Positions 1 to 7,563 of a DNA stretch of 64,000 nucleotides are shown here, piece after piece. Origin of the DNA: Lacrimispora sinapis (GTDB lineage: Bacteria > Bacillota > Clostridia > Lachnospirales > Lachnospiraceae); the NCBI RefSeq assembly GCF_043633585.1, contig NZ_CP141832.1, forward strand, positions 558,001-622,000. The letters run 5' to 3'. A program made the position numbers and the translations under genes. The notes under the pieces were generated by a model that had not been told where the DNA came from, ran no database searches, and worked only from the letters and a program-made list of their open reading frames with translations. Positions within the stretch are counted from its first letter, which is position 1, and each line of letters starts with the position of its first letter.

Positions 1-70
1 TTACAGAGAAAGAAAACCGGTCCGCTGCCCCGGGGTTTCGTGGATGATTGTTCTTCCATATAAAATTCAT
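1..70 (-). CDS. 5' end of an unidentified leftward gene (partial)
   Basis: On the minus strand an AGGAGG ribosome site lies about 7 bases before an ATG at position 70, and the frame stays open to the window edge for 23 codons (it begins MNFIWKNNHPR). It is divergent from the RpiR-type regulator at 255, so it could be that regulator's target, for example a sugar phosphate or amino-sugar gene. Too little is present to name a family. Confidence 0.5.
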   Translation of the reverse strand, partial: MNFIWKNNHPRNPGAADRFSFSV

Positions 71-192
71 GTTTAACTCCTCCTTTGTATATGAAATATA
101 AATAGTATAGCATCAATATGTGACTATACCTTGAAATTCATTTGAAAACAATTTTGAATCTGCAAAAGAATCTATCGTTGTCGTAAATGGTA

Positions 193-222
193 TTGAAATG
201 TTTTTTTTAGTTATGTTATGAT
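193..222 (+). promoter_or_regulatory. Promoter of the RpiR-type regulator
   Basis: TTGAAA at 193-198 and TATGAT at 217-222 are separated by 18 bases, about 30 bases before the start codon at 255. On the other strand TATACT at 109-104 may be a -10 box for the leftward gene, but no convincing -35 box goes with it. Confidence 0.55.
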
Positions 223-254
223 TGTTCTGAACAAAAGGGAAGGAGCGTGCGGCC

Positions 255-1109
255 ATGCAGGGGGATTTTTTGACCAGAATCCGTTTTGAATACAACCAGT
301 TTACAAAGGCTGAAAAAAAAGTGGCAGATTACATTCTGCAAAATTCCAGAGAAGTGCTTTTTATGTCAATCACCGGGCTTGCGGAGGCATGTGAAGTAGG
401 AGATACCAGTGTATTCCGTTTCTGCAAGACCTTAAAATTAAAAGGCTACCAGGAGTTTAAGATGATGCTGTCTTTAAGTCTTCATGATGAAGCCGCAGGA
501 CAGGGACGCCTGGAAGGAGATATCAAATTAACGGATTCCTTTGCAGAGGTATCCAGAAAAGTATTGAATACCAATATGAGTGCCCTGGAAGAAACTTATT
601 CCCTCTTAAAAGAGGAACAGTTCGGCCAGGTGATTGATTGCCTTTATGAGGCAAAACGCATCTGTTTTTTTGGTGCAGGTGCCAGTATGATATCTGCTTT
701 GAAGGCAGCGAATCAATTTATGAGAATAGAACCTAAGGTTTTTTGTGTACAGGACCCCCATATGCAGACTATGGCAGCCTCTTTGATGGAAGAAGGGGAA
801 GCTGCGGTACTGTTTTCCTATTCCGGGGCTACAAAGGAGACCATTCATGCGGCAGAGCTGGCCAAAAAGGCAGGAGCAAAGACCATCTGCATTACCAGAT
901 TTGTAAAATCCCCTCTTACGGCATTTTCTGATATCACTCTGCTGTGCGGTGCCAAGGAAGGACCCCTTCAGGGAGGTTCGGCCCCCTTGGAAATCAGCCA
1001 GCTGTTTTTGATTGATCTGATGTACACGGAATATTACAGAAGGTATTTTGAACGCTGTAACAGGAATAATGAAAAAGTATCTGCCGCAGTGCTTGATAAG
1101 ATGTATTAG
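255..1109 (+). CDS. MurR/RpiR family transcriptional regulator
   Basis: A 284-residue protein with the standard two-part build of the RpiR family. The N-terminal helix-turn-helix (about residues 1-75) contains the typical SVFRFCKTLKLKGYQEFK stretch. A C-terminal SIS sugar-isomerase fold (about 115-250) includes FFGAGASM and FSYSGATKETI, the phosphosugar-binding loops. Such proteins control sugar or amino-sugar phosphate catabolism in response to a phosphosugar. The ATG at 255 has a GGAAGGAG ribosome site 10 bases upstream and a promoter at 193-222. It is divergent from the partial gene at 1-70, a likely target. The effector cannot be told from sequence. Confidence 0.9.
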   Translation: MQGDFLTRIRFEYNQFTKAEKKVADYILQNSREVLFMSITGLAEACEVGDTSVFRFCKTLKLKGYQEFKMMLSLSLHDEAAGQGRLEGDIKLTDSFAEVSRKVLNTNMSALEETYSLLKEEQFGQVIDCLYEAKRICFFGAGASMISALKAANQFMRIEPKVFCVQDPHMQTMAASLMEEGEAAVLFSYSGATKETIHAAELAKKAGAKTICITRFVKSPLTAFSDITLLCGAKEGPLQGGSAPLEISQLFLIDLMYTEYYRRYFERCNRNNEKVSAAVLDKMY

Positions 1110-1175
1110 AAAGATGAAGAATTGGTAAAATTAAATTCTCTGTGATCAAATGAGAAATGTGGAAAGGAGTGCCTA

Positions 1176-2213
1176 ATGGAAGAACATAAATTCCGTAACA
1201 AAATCGTATGGTTTACATTTTTCTTCAGTATTCTGGTCATATGGGTCCACTCCTATAACGCGGTGCTGTTTTTAGGAAGCACGAAAACCGGTTACCGAAC
1301 CGACTATCTGGAACGTTTTTTAGGAAGTACCGTGGCACAGATCGCTGTTCCCGGGTTCTTTCTGATTTCCTCCTATCTGTTCTTCCGAACCTTTACCATG
1401 GAACGGCTCTGGTTGAAATGGAATTCCAGAATCCGCAGTGTACTGGTTCCTTATATTGTGTGGAACTTCCTTTATTATATGGGATATGTCATCGGAAGCA
1501 GGATTCCCGTTCTGTCTGATATCATCGGAAAGGGAAAGGTCCCATTTACCATTTTACAGGCGGCGGAAGCAGTCCTGCATTCTACCTATAATTATGTATT
1601 CTGGTACTTAAACCAGTTGATTCTTCTGATTGTGCTGGCTCCCCTCATTTATCTTATCGTAAAACGTAAGATCACCGGTATTTTATTTCTGTCAGCCCTA
1701 TTTGCAGCCATTTATGTTGGCGGAAGCCTGCCGTTCGTCAATCTGGATGCCATGCTGTATTATACCTTCGGGGCATTTACGGCAGTGCATGGAAAAACGT
1801 TGGCAGAAAAGGCCTGGGATAAAAAAGGTTGTTTCATTGGTTTGATTTTGCTTCTTACAGCATACTTTTTATATGGATTTAATTTTCCGGGAGCTGCAAA
1901 AGGAGAAGTGGCAGCCTCTTCTGTGATTTTCCGGCTCTTTGTCCCCGTTTCTCTGTGGCTCATGGTTCCGGAACGGTATCTTTTTGAAGCAAAAAAATGG
2001 ATGAGGCAGAATTTCTTTCTCTATGCCATTCATTTTGCGATGGTCCGTCTGATAAATAAAACAGGAGCATTTCTGCTCCCGTCAGTCCCGGCCGTTCCTC
2101 TTGGAATCTTTCTTTTCATGCCGGGGATATGTGTTTTTTTCAGTTATCAGATCAGCCGCTTCTTAAAAAAGTTTCTGCCGGGCATCTGGTGTCTTTTAAA
2201 CGGAGGCCGATGA
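1176..2213 (+). CDS. Membrane acyltransferase, acyltransferase-3 family
   Basis: A 345-residue integral membrane protein with about ten hydrophobic segments. The N-terminal stretch VWFTFFFSILVIWVHSYNA carries the conserved histidine region of acyltransferase-3 (OafA/NolL-type) proteins, which move acetyl or succinyl groups onto extracellular glycans and lipids. The internal segment WNFLYYMGY and the later FWYLNQLILL match the family pattern. AAAGGAG precedes the ATG. It follows the RpiR gene by 66 bases and may be cotranscribed. Its 3' end overlaps the convergent methyltransferase gene by 18 bases. The acceptor is unknown. Confidence 0.8.
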   Translation: MEEHKFRNKIVWFTFFFSILVIWVHSYNAVLFLGSTKTGYRTDYLERFLGSTVAQIAVPGFFLISSYLFFRTFTMERLWLKWNSRIRSVLVPYIVWNFLYYMGYVIGSRIPVLSDIIGKGKVPFTILQAAEAVLHSTYNYVFWYLNQLILLIVLAPLIYLIVKRKITGILFLSALFAAIYVGGSLPFVNLDAMLYYTFGAFTAVHGKTLAEKAWDKKGCFIGLILLLTAYFLYGFNFPGAAKGEVAASSVIFRLFVPVSLWLMVPERYLFEAKKWMRQNFFLYAIHFAMVRLINKTGAFLLPSVPAVPLGIFLFMPGICVFFSYQISRFLKKFLPGIWCLLNGGR

Positions 2214-3065
2214 CCAGCGTCCAGATGCGCCGCAGGGAAGAACAAGACCTGTTTTTGTGACCGGAAGGCCAACCTCCTGTGCCTGTACCTCGCCTCCGAA
2301 TTTCTGCCTGATTTCCGTGGAAATCATATAAGACAACACGGAAGGTGCCAATCCGGTGGTATAAGAATTAATCAGGAAAAACAGCGGTTTGTCAGAGAGA
2401 AGTTCTTTGCAGAGTTTAACCAGCGGATAAATGGAATCTTCGATTTTCCAGATCTCTCCTTTTGGGCCCCTCCCGTAAGAAGGCGGGTCCATGATGATGG
2501 CATCATAGCGGCTGCCTCTTCGGATCTCCCGTTCCACAAATTTGACGCAGTCATCCACAATCCAGCGGATGGGAGCGGATTCTAAGTTGGAAGAACGGGC
2601 GTTTTCCTTGGCCCAGCCTACCATTCCCTTGGACGCATCCACGTGGGTTACGGCTGCTCCTGCATTTGCCGCCGCTAAGGTAGCTCCTCCGGTGTAAGCA
2701 AATAAATTAAGCACTTTTACTGGCCGTCCGGCCTTTTTTATTTTTTCGCTGAACCAGTCCCAGTTTGCCGCCTGTTCCGGAAAGAGTCCGGTATGCTTAA
2801 AACTGAAGGGCTTCAGCTGAAATGTCAGTTCCTTATAGCTGATGGTCCATTGTTCAGGAAGATCAAAGAATTCCCATTCCCCGCCGCCCTTTGCGCTGCG
2901 GTGGTAATGCCCGTTCATTTTTCTCCATCCTTTTTCAGTCTTGGGAGTGGACCAGATTACCTGGGGGTCAGGACGCACAAGAAGATACTTTCCCCAGCGC
3001 TCCAGCTTTTCTCCATCTGAACAATCTATTACTTCATAATCTTTCCAGCCATCTGCAATCCACAT
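2196..3065 (-). CDS. Class I SAM-dependent RNA methyltransferase (RlmI/RlmK-like)
   Basis: A 289-residue protein of the COG1092-like group. SAM motif I is visible as VLNLFAYTGGATLAAA, the acidic residue after it as THVDASKGMV, and the catalytic motif IV as DPPSYGRG. These are typical of 23S rRNA methyltransferases of the RlmI/RlmK group. RlmI itself is about 390 residues and has an N-terminal PUA domain, which this shorter protein lacks, so the modified base is uncertain. Its N-terminus, with GKYLLVRPDPQVIW, matches the short clostridial forms. It is convergent with the acyltransferase and probably monocistronic. Confidence 0.82.
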   Translation of the reverse strand: MWIADGWKDYEVIDCSDGEKLERWGKYLLVRPDPQVIWSTPKTEKGWRKMNGHYHRSAKGGGEWEFFDLPEQWTISYKELTFQLKPFSFKHTGLFPEQAANWDWFSEKIKKAGRPVKVLNLFAYTGGATLAAANAGAAVTHVDASKGMVGWAKENARSSNLESAPIRWIVDDCVKFVEREIRRGSRYDAIIMDPPSYGRGPKGEIWKIEDSIYPLVKLCKELLSDKPLFFLINSYTTGLAPSVLSYMISTEIRQKFGGEVQAQEVGLPVTKTGLVLPCGASGRWSSASV

Positions 3066-3230
3066 AATTGGTGCCGCCCTTTCTTTCTATCGATCCTATG
3101 ATTCTATGATTATACTGGAAAGAGCCTGGAGCGTCAAGTACAGGCCCCAGCCGTTTGGGACAACAATTAATCACGCCTGGCACCTATGTCCTATATACTA
3201 TAGTATAATATAGAATGAGAGGTGAAAATG

Positions 3231-3431
3231 ATGGGTTGTTTGCGTATGGGTATTTCTGTAGGTAATTGTGGCTGTAACTGCTGGGGCAATTACAGATTTT
3301 GCAATGGATGCGGCAGCTGGGGCAATCTCTGCTTTAACAATTGCTCCAACCGGAGAAATTGCGGATGCAACCGCTGCAGCAGATGCGGCCGCTGCGGGAA
3401 CTGCAGATGTAGAAATAATTGCTGTAATTAA
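3231..3431 (+). CDS. Small cysteine-rich protein
   Basis: A 66-residue protein with 17 cysteines (26%) and many Gly, Asn and Arg residues, in NCGCNC, RCSRCGRCGNC and CRNNCC patterns. No signal peptide or known domain is seen. I chose the ATG at 3231 because GAGAGG ends 8 bases upstream. A GTG at 3222 and an ATG at 3228 are in frame. A TATAAT box sits at 3204-3209 without a clear -35, which may mean an alternative sigma factor. A strong terminator follows at 3472-3505, so this looks like a self-contained transcript. The composition resembles clostridial spore-coat/exosporium or metal-binding Cys-rich proteins. The function is unknown. Confidence 0.65.
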   Translation: MGCLRMGISVGNCGCNCWGNYRFCNGCGSWGNLCFNNCSNRRNCGCNRCSRCGRCGNCRCRNNCCN

Positions 3432-3471
3432 TGGAATGGAACGAACATTCCTTCATACTTTATAAATCTCA

Positions 3472-3505
3472 GGTGGGTTTCCGGCTTTGCCGGGCCCGCC
3501 TTTTT
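3472..3505 (+). terminator. Terminator after the Cys-rich gene
   Basis: GGTGGG (3472-3477) pairs with CCCGCC (3495-3500), and CCGGC (3481-3485) pairs with GCCGG (3489-3493). A run of five T follows. Confidence 0.8.
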
Positions 3506-3616
3506 GCTGGAAATAAATTTGTAATATAATTGAAAGATTAAAACAGTTGAATTATCTAACATTAGTTGTTAAAATAAATATTAGTAAAAAAGGAAATCCC
3601 TGTAAGGAGTGAAGAT

Positions 3617-4972
3617 ATGAAAAGAAAAGGTCTCATTGCGCTGGCCGTAACTGCCGTGCTGACCATGGGTGCTGTATCGTTTGATGCCTGGGCAGCAGAA
3701 GGGTGGGAACAATCTGGAAATACCTGGGTGTATTACGATTCAAGCGGAAGTAAGATGACGAATGTCTGGAAGAAAGGTGCCGATAACTTCTGGAGGTATT
3801 TAAACAGCAACGGTGAGATGGCAGTGAATTCCTGGGTGGAGAACACTTATTATGTGGATTCCAATGGGATTTTAGTGACGGATAAGTGGATGAAGTTCCA
3901 GGATAATGGTTCTTCCAATTATAAGTGGTATTATTTTGGAAGCAGCGGGAAAGCCATTATGGACAACTGGTCCAAGATCAATAACAAGTGGTATTACTTT
4001 GATTCCAACGGAGAGATGCAGACCGGCTGGATTCTTGATGACATGTATTATACCGGAACAGACGGTGCTATGCGCACCGGCTGGCAGAAGCTTTTCCCGC
4101 CGGACAGTAACTATGACTCCGGAAGAATCAGCCCCGGCGACAGCGATGACGGTAAGAACTGGTATTATTTCAATGATAACGGAAAGAAGTTTGTGCCAAA
4201 AGATATTTCAGGAGACTATGCCTCCTATAAGATTGATGGAATCGCTTACTGCTTCGATTCCGAGGGTGCCCTTCAGACCGGCTGGAAGAATGTAGGCGTG
4301 GACAATGCAGAGCATGAAATCCAGAATTATAAATATTATGACAGCAACGGAAAGATGAGAGTGGGCTGGTATTCCGTAGAACCTCCCCAGGATATATCCG
4401 GATATGAAGAGAATGTGGAGTGGTTTTATTTTTCCACCGCAGGAGTTCCAAAAGCCGGTCCCAAGGAAGGCGAGGCCAGCACCAAGGACATAGTAAAGAT
4501 CAATGACAAGAATTATTTATTTAATAACCTGGGCAATCCGGTTTACGGGCTCCAGAAAGTTTTTATCGGCGGATCTTCCGATTATACCGCTTTTTATTTC
4601 GGAGACAAGCAGACCAGCACCATGCAGAAAGGCCGGATTAAAGTGGTAGAGGGTGACGGAAGTGATGCTACCTATTATTTCAGCAACAGCGGGCGCGGTT
4701 ATACCGGAGTTAAGGACGGCTACCTATATTATATGGGAAAACTCCAGCGTGCCGAAGACGGAAACAAGTACGAACCGATTGCCATTCCTACCGGAAGTAC
4801 TAAGACCACTTATGTTGTGAATGCTTCCGGCAGAGTGTCAAAGAACACTACCGTCAAAAGCGCGGATGGAGTAAAATATAAAACCGGCAGCAATGGAAAT
4901 TTAATAAAGGTTGATGATGAGAATCCTTCCGGGAATGAAGGCAGAACCCCCACAGAACCAGCCTGGAAATAG
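3617..4972 (+). CDS. Secreted protein with cell-wall-binding (choline-binding-type) repeats
   Basis: A 451-residue protein with a clear signal peptide (about residues 1-26, ending AWA). The rest is almost entirely tandem units of about 20 residues carrying aromatic motifs such as WVYYDSSGSKM, KWYYFDSNGEMQTGW and NWYYFNDNGKK. These match the CW_binding_1 repeats that attach proteins to choline or other wall polymers. No catalytic domain is visible, so it is probably a wall-anchored structural or adhesion protein. The repeats become irregular and longer toward the C-terminus. AAGGAG precedes the ATG and a strong terminator follows. Two related proteins lie at 22265-24553, on the far side of the ribosomal operon. 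Confidence 0.85.
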   Translation: MKRKGLIALAVTAVLTMGAVSFDAWAAEGWEQSGNTWVYYDSSGSKMTNVWKKGADNFWRYLNSNGEMAVNSWVENTYYVDSNGILVTDKWMKFQDNGSSNYKWYYFGSSGKAIMDNWSKINNKWYYFDSNGEMQTGWILDDMYYTGTDGAMRTGWQKLFPPDSNYDSGRISPGDSDDGKNWYYFNDNGKKFVPKDISGDYASYKIDGIAYCFDSEGALQTGWKNVGVDNAEHEIQNYKYYDSNGKMRVGWYSVEPPQDISGYEENVEWFYFSTAGVPKAGPKEGEASTKDIVKINDKNYLFNNLGNPVYGLQKVFIGGSSDYTAFYFGDKQTSTMQKGRIKVVEGDGSDATYYFSNSGRGYTGVKDGYLYYMGKLQRAEDGNKYEPIAIPTGSTKTTYVVNASGRVSKNTTVKSADGVKYKTGSNGNLIKVDDENPSGNEGRTPTEPAWK

Positions 4973-4985
4973 AAAAAACGGTACA

Positions 4986-5030
4986 AAAGGCGTGAAATTT
5001 GAGAAAAACAGATTTCACGCCTTTTTTTCT
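4986..5030 (+). terminator. Terminator between the repeat protein and the S10 operon
   Basis: AAAGGCGTGAAAT (4986-4998) is exactly complementary to ATTTCACGCCTTT (5012-5024) and is followed by a T tract. The ribosomal operon therefore starts from its own promoter. Confidence 0.92.
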
Positions 5031-5040
5031 AAAAAAATGC

Positions 5041-5069
5041 TTGCAATGAAAAAAAAAGTATGTTATTAT
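5041..5069 (+). promoter_or_regulatory. Main promoter of the S10-spc-alpha superoperon
   Basis: TTGCAA (5041-5046) and TATTAT (5064-5069) have 17-base spacing, just after the upstream terminator. This gives a leader of about 220 bases before rpsJ. Confidence 0.8.
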
Positions 5070-5160
5070 GTTAAGGCTGTGGCATGATAGCTGTGAAGCG
5101 TGAGGTTGCTGCTTACATAAGCAGGTTTTCCGTGGAGCGAATGTCAAGTTAGGAAACTGG

Positions 5161-5262
5161 CGACAAGTCACTGTACAATTTAAAATTCTGCCTTTATAAG
5201 CAGATAGTCTGTGTGAGGTCCTGGAGGACACACACGGGAACGTGTACAGTCACCGCTTGTCG
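5161..5262 (+). promoter_or_regulatory. Structured 5' leader of rpsJ
   Basis: CGACAAG (5161-5167) can pair with CTTGTCG (5256-5262), and TGTACA (5172-5177) with TGTACA (5243-5248). Together they form a long closing helix around an inner hairpin in which GTGTG and GTCC face GGAC and ACAC (about 5210-5233). S10 operon leaders in gammaproteobacteria bind L4. No such control is established for clostridia as far as I know, so an autoregulatory role here is inference. Confidence 0.5.
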
Positions 5263-5299
5263 TACTTCTACTAAGTGCGAAAAGGAGGCGACTTTTTTT

Positions 5300-5617
5300 A
5301 TGGCAAGTCAAGTAATGCGAATCACATTAAAAGCGTATGATCATCAGTTAATCGATCAGTCTGCAGGTAAGATCATCGACACTGTAAAAAAGACAGGATC
5401 TAAAGTGAGCGGACCGGTGCCGTTACCAACCAAGAAGGAAGTGGTAACCATCTTAAGAGCGGTTCACAAGTACAAAGATTCCAGAGAGCAGTTCGAGCAG
5501 AGAACGCATAAGAGACTCATTGATATCATTACACCAAGCCAGAAAACTGTTGATGCATTATCCAGACTGGAAATGCCTGCAGGTGTGTATATCGATATCA
5601 AGATGAAGAACAAATAA
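5300..5617 (+). CDS. rpsJ: 30S ribosomal protein S10
   Basis: A 105-residue protein with the conserved S10 sequence (MRITLKAYDHQLID, GPVPLPTKKE, RTHKRLIDI). S10 sits in the 30S head and, with NusB, also takes part in transcription antitermination. The frame is open farther upstream, but AAAGGAGG and family length place the start at the ATG at 5300. It is the first gene of the superoperon, preceded by a long structured leader. The next gene, rplC, starts 179 bases later, which is a large gap for this operon. Confidence 0.97.
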   Translation: MASQVMRITLKAYDHQLIDQSAGKIIDTVKKTGSKVSGPVPLPTKKEVVTILRAVHKYKDSREQFEQRTHKRLIDIITPSQKTVDALSRLEMPAGVYIDIKMKNK

Positions 5618-5739
5618 TCTTCATCAAAAACATTTTAGGTAATGTCCTGAAGGGTTTTAATATAGAAGTAACACTTTTTCCTGTAAGGAATCAACATCTC
5701 TGCCAGGCGGAGTCATAGTGTTCCACGTATATTGGGCTG

Positions 5740-5774
5740 TTCTAGGATGATTGCGAAAGCAATCCGCTGTAGAA
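5740..5774 (+). other. Hairpin in the rpsJ-rplC spacer
   Basis: GATTGC (5749-5754) and GCAATC (5759-5764) enclose a GAAA tetraloop. TTCTA (5740-5744) and TAGAA (5770-5774) extend the stem. An additional long-range pair is AACACT (5670-5675) with AGTGTT (5717-5722). No T run follows, so this is not a simple terminator. Confidence 0.5.
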
Positions 5775-5796
5775 TTAACAAACAGGAGGTAAAAAC

Positions 5797-6432
5797 ATGA
5801 AGAAAGCTATTTTAGCTACTAAAGTCGGAATGACACAGATCTTCAATGAAAACGGAGTATTAACTCCAGTAACCGTTCTTCAGGCTGGTCCTTGTTTCGT
5901 AACTCAGATCAAGACCGTTGAGAACGATGGTTACAGTGCAGTACAGGTTGGTTTTGTTGATAAGAGAGAAAAACTTGTCAGCAAGCCGGTAAAAGGCCAT
6001 TTTGATAAGGCTGGTGTATCTTACAAAAGATACGTAAGAGAGTTTAGACTTGAGAATGCTGATCAGTATTCTGTAAAAGATGAAATCAAAGCTGAGATCT
6101 TCGCAGCAGGCGATAAAATCGATGCAACCGCAATCTCCAAAGGTAAAGGTTTCCAGGGTGCGATCAAAAGACACGGACAGTCCAGAGGACCTATGGCTCA
6201 CGGTTCCAAGTTCCATCGCCATGCAGGTTCCAACGGTGCAGCTTCCGACCCAAGCAAGGTATTTAAGGGCAAGAAGATGCCTGGCCACATGGGAAACAAG
6301 AGAATTACCATTCAGAATCTTGAAATCGTTCGGGTTGATGCAGAAAACAACCTGATTCTGGTTAAAGGTGCTGTTCCAGGACCGAAGAAGTCTTTAGTAA
6401 CAATCAAGGAAACAGTAAAAGCAGCTAACTAA
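5797..6432 (+). CDS. rplC: 50S ribosomal protein L3
   Basis: A 211-residue protein starting MKKAILATKVGMTQIF. It contains the characteristic glycine-rich loop region around KGKGFQGAIKRHGQSRGPMAHGSKFHR and the later GKKMPGHMGN, which reach toward the peptidyl transferase centre. L3 is an early 23S rRNA-binding assembly protein. CAGGAGG precedes the ATG. It lies 29 bases before rplD in the usual order. Confidence 0.97.
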   Translation: MKKAILATKVGMTQIFNENGVLTPVTVLQAGPCFVTQIKTVENDGYSAVQVGFVDKREKLVSKPVKGHFDKAGVSYKRYVREFRLENADQYSVKDEIKAEIFAAGDKIDATAISKGKGFQGAIKRHGQSRGPMAHGSKFHRHAGSNGAASDPSKVFKGKKMPGHMGNKRITIQNLEIVRVDAENNLILVKGAVPGPKKSLVTIKETVKAAN

Positions 6433-6461
6433 TGCTTTTATAAGAAAGGAGGATCATACAG

Positions 6462-7082
6462 ATGGCAAACGTATCTGTTTACAATATCGAAGGTAAAGAA
6501 GTTGGTTCATTAGAGTTAAACGATGCAGTGTTCGGTGTGGAAGTAAATGAGCATCTTGTACACATGGCAGTCGTAAGCCAGCTTGCAAATAAGCGCCAGG
6601 GAACACAGAAAGCAAAAACACGTTCTGAAGTATCTGGCGGCGGAAGAAAACCATGGAAGCAGAAAGGAACCGGTCATGCAAGACAGGGTTCAACAAGAGC
6701 TCCTCAGTGGACAGGCGGTGGAGTTGTATTCGCTCCCACACCAAGAGATTATACAATCAAGCTTAACAAGAAAGAAAGAAGACTTGCTCTTAAATCCGCT
6801 TTAACAAGCAGAGTAAACGAGAATAAGTTCATCGTTGTTGACGAGTTAAAGTTTGACGAAATCAAGACAAAGAAATTCCAGACTGTATTAAATAACTTAA
6901 AGGTATCCAAAGCTCTGGTTGTTGTTGGGGAAGACAGCACAAACGCAGTAATGAGCGCTAGAAACATCGCTGCTGTTAAAACTGCATTTGTCAACACAAT
7001 CAACGTATACGATATCTTAAAGTACAACACAGTTGTTGCTACCAAGACTGCTGTTGCAGCAATCGAGGAGGTGTACGCATAA
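6462..7082 (+). CDS. rplD: 50S ribosomal protein L4
   Basis: A 206-residue protein with the conserved core GGGRKPWKQKGTGHARQGSTRAPQW, the extended loop lining the nascent peptide tunnel. L4 nucleates 50S assembly, and in enterobacteria it represses its own S10 operon. The start has AAAGGAGG upstream. Its stop overlaps the rplW start by one base (TAATG), indicating translational coupling. Confidence 0.97.
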   Translation: MANVSVYNIEGKEVGSLELNDAVFGVEVNEHLVHMAVVSQLANKRQGTQKAKTRSEVSGGGRKPWKQKGTGHARQGSTRAPQWTGGGVVFAPTPRDYTIKLNKKERRLALKSALTSRVNENKFIVVDELKFDEIKTKKFQTVLNNLKVSKALVVVGEDSTNAVMSARNIAAVKTAFVNTINVYDILKYNTVVATKTAVAAIEEVYA

Positions 7083-7381
7083 TGGCAGATATTAAGTATT
7101 ACGACGTAATTCAGAAGCCTGTAGTAACAGAAAAGAGCATGAACGCTATGGCGTCCAAAAAGTATACATTTATTGTACACACAGATGCGAACAAGGCTAT
7201 GATTAAAGAAGCTGTTGAGAAGATGTTTCCTGGCACAAAGGTTGCCGGCGTGAACACCATGAACTTAGAAGGAAAGACCAAAAGAAGAGGCACTACTTTC
7301 GGCAAGACTTCTAAAACGAAGAAAGCGATCGTTCAGTTAACTGCTGACAGCAAAGATATCGAAATCTTCGAAGGACTGTAA
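7082..7381 (+). CDS. rplW: 50S ribosomal protein L23
   Basis: A 99-residue protein with the L23 signature (QKPVVTEKSM, YTFIVHTDANK, KRRGTTFGKTSKTKKAIV). L23 lies at the tunnel exit and is a docking site for trigger factor and the signal recognition particle. It overlaps rplD by one base. A 182-base spacer, long and structured, separates it from rplB. Confidence 0.97.
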   Translation: MADIKYYDVIQKPVVTEKSMNAMASKKYTFIVHTDANKAMIKEAVEKMFPGTKVAGVNTMNLEGKTKRRGTTFGKTSKTKKAIVQLTADSKDIEIFEGL

Positions 7382-7430
7382 GATCGGAACGCTTCATTCG
7401 ACGGTGCGCCCGGCTTTGACGGGTAAAGTG

Positions 7431-7510
7431 GATACTCTGAACCCAGTGACGAGTATCTTCCGGACCATTGGATGGCGGGAAGATAGGAGCAGTTCATCTA
7501 TGTGATGAAC
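7431..7510 (+). other. Three inverted repeats in the rplW-rplB spacer
   Basis: GATACTC (7431-7437) pairs with GAGTATC (7451-7457). ATCTTCC (7455-7461) pairs with GGAAGAT (7478-7484). GTTCATC (7492-7498) pairs with GATGAAC (7504-7510). All three are perfect 7-base arms. The first and second share bases 7455-7457, so their full helices cannot form together. None has a T run. This may be an RNA-level control or processing site inside the S10 operon. Confidence 0.55.
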
Positions 7511-7563
7511 ATTATATCACGATAAACAAGATACGCCAGGCGGCGTTGAAAGGAGAAATAATC

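Noticed and set aside
3268..3465. Alanine-rich 65-residue frame overlapping the Cys-rich gene
   Set aside because: It starts at a GTG without a ribosome site. Its Ala-rich makeup is what TGC/TGT-rich DNA gives when shifted one base, so it is a shadow of the Cys-rich protein.
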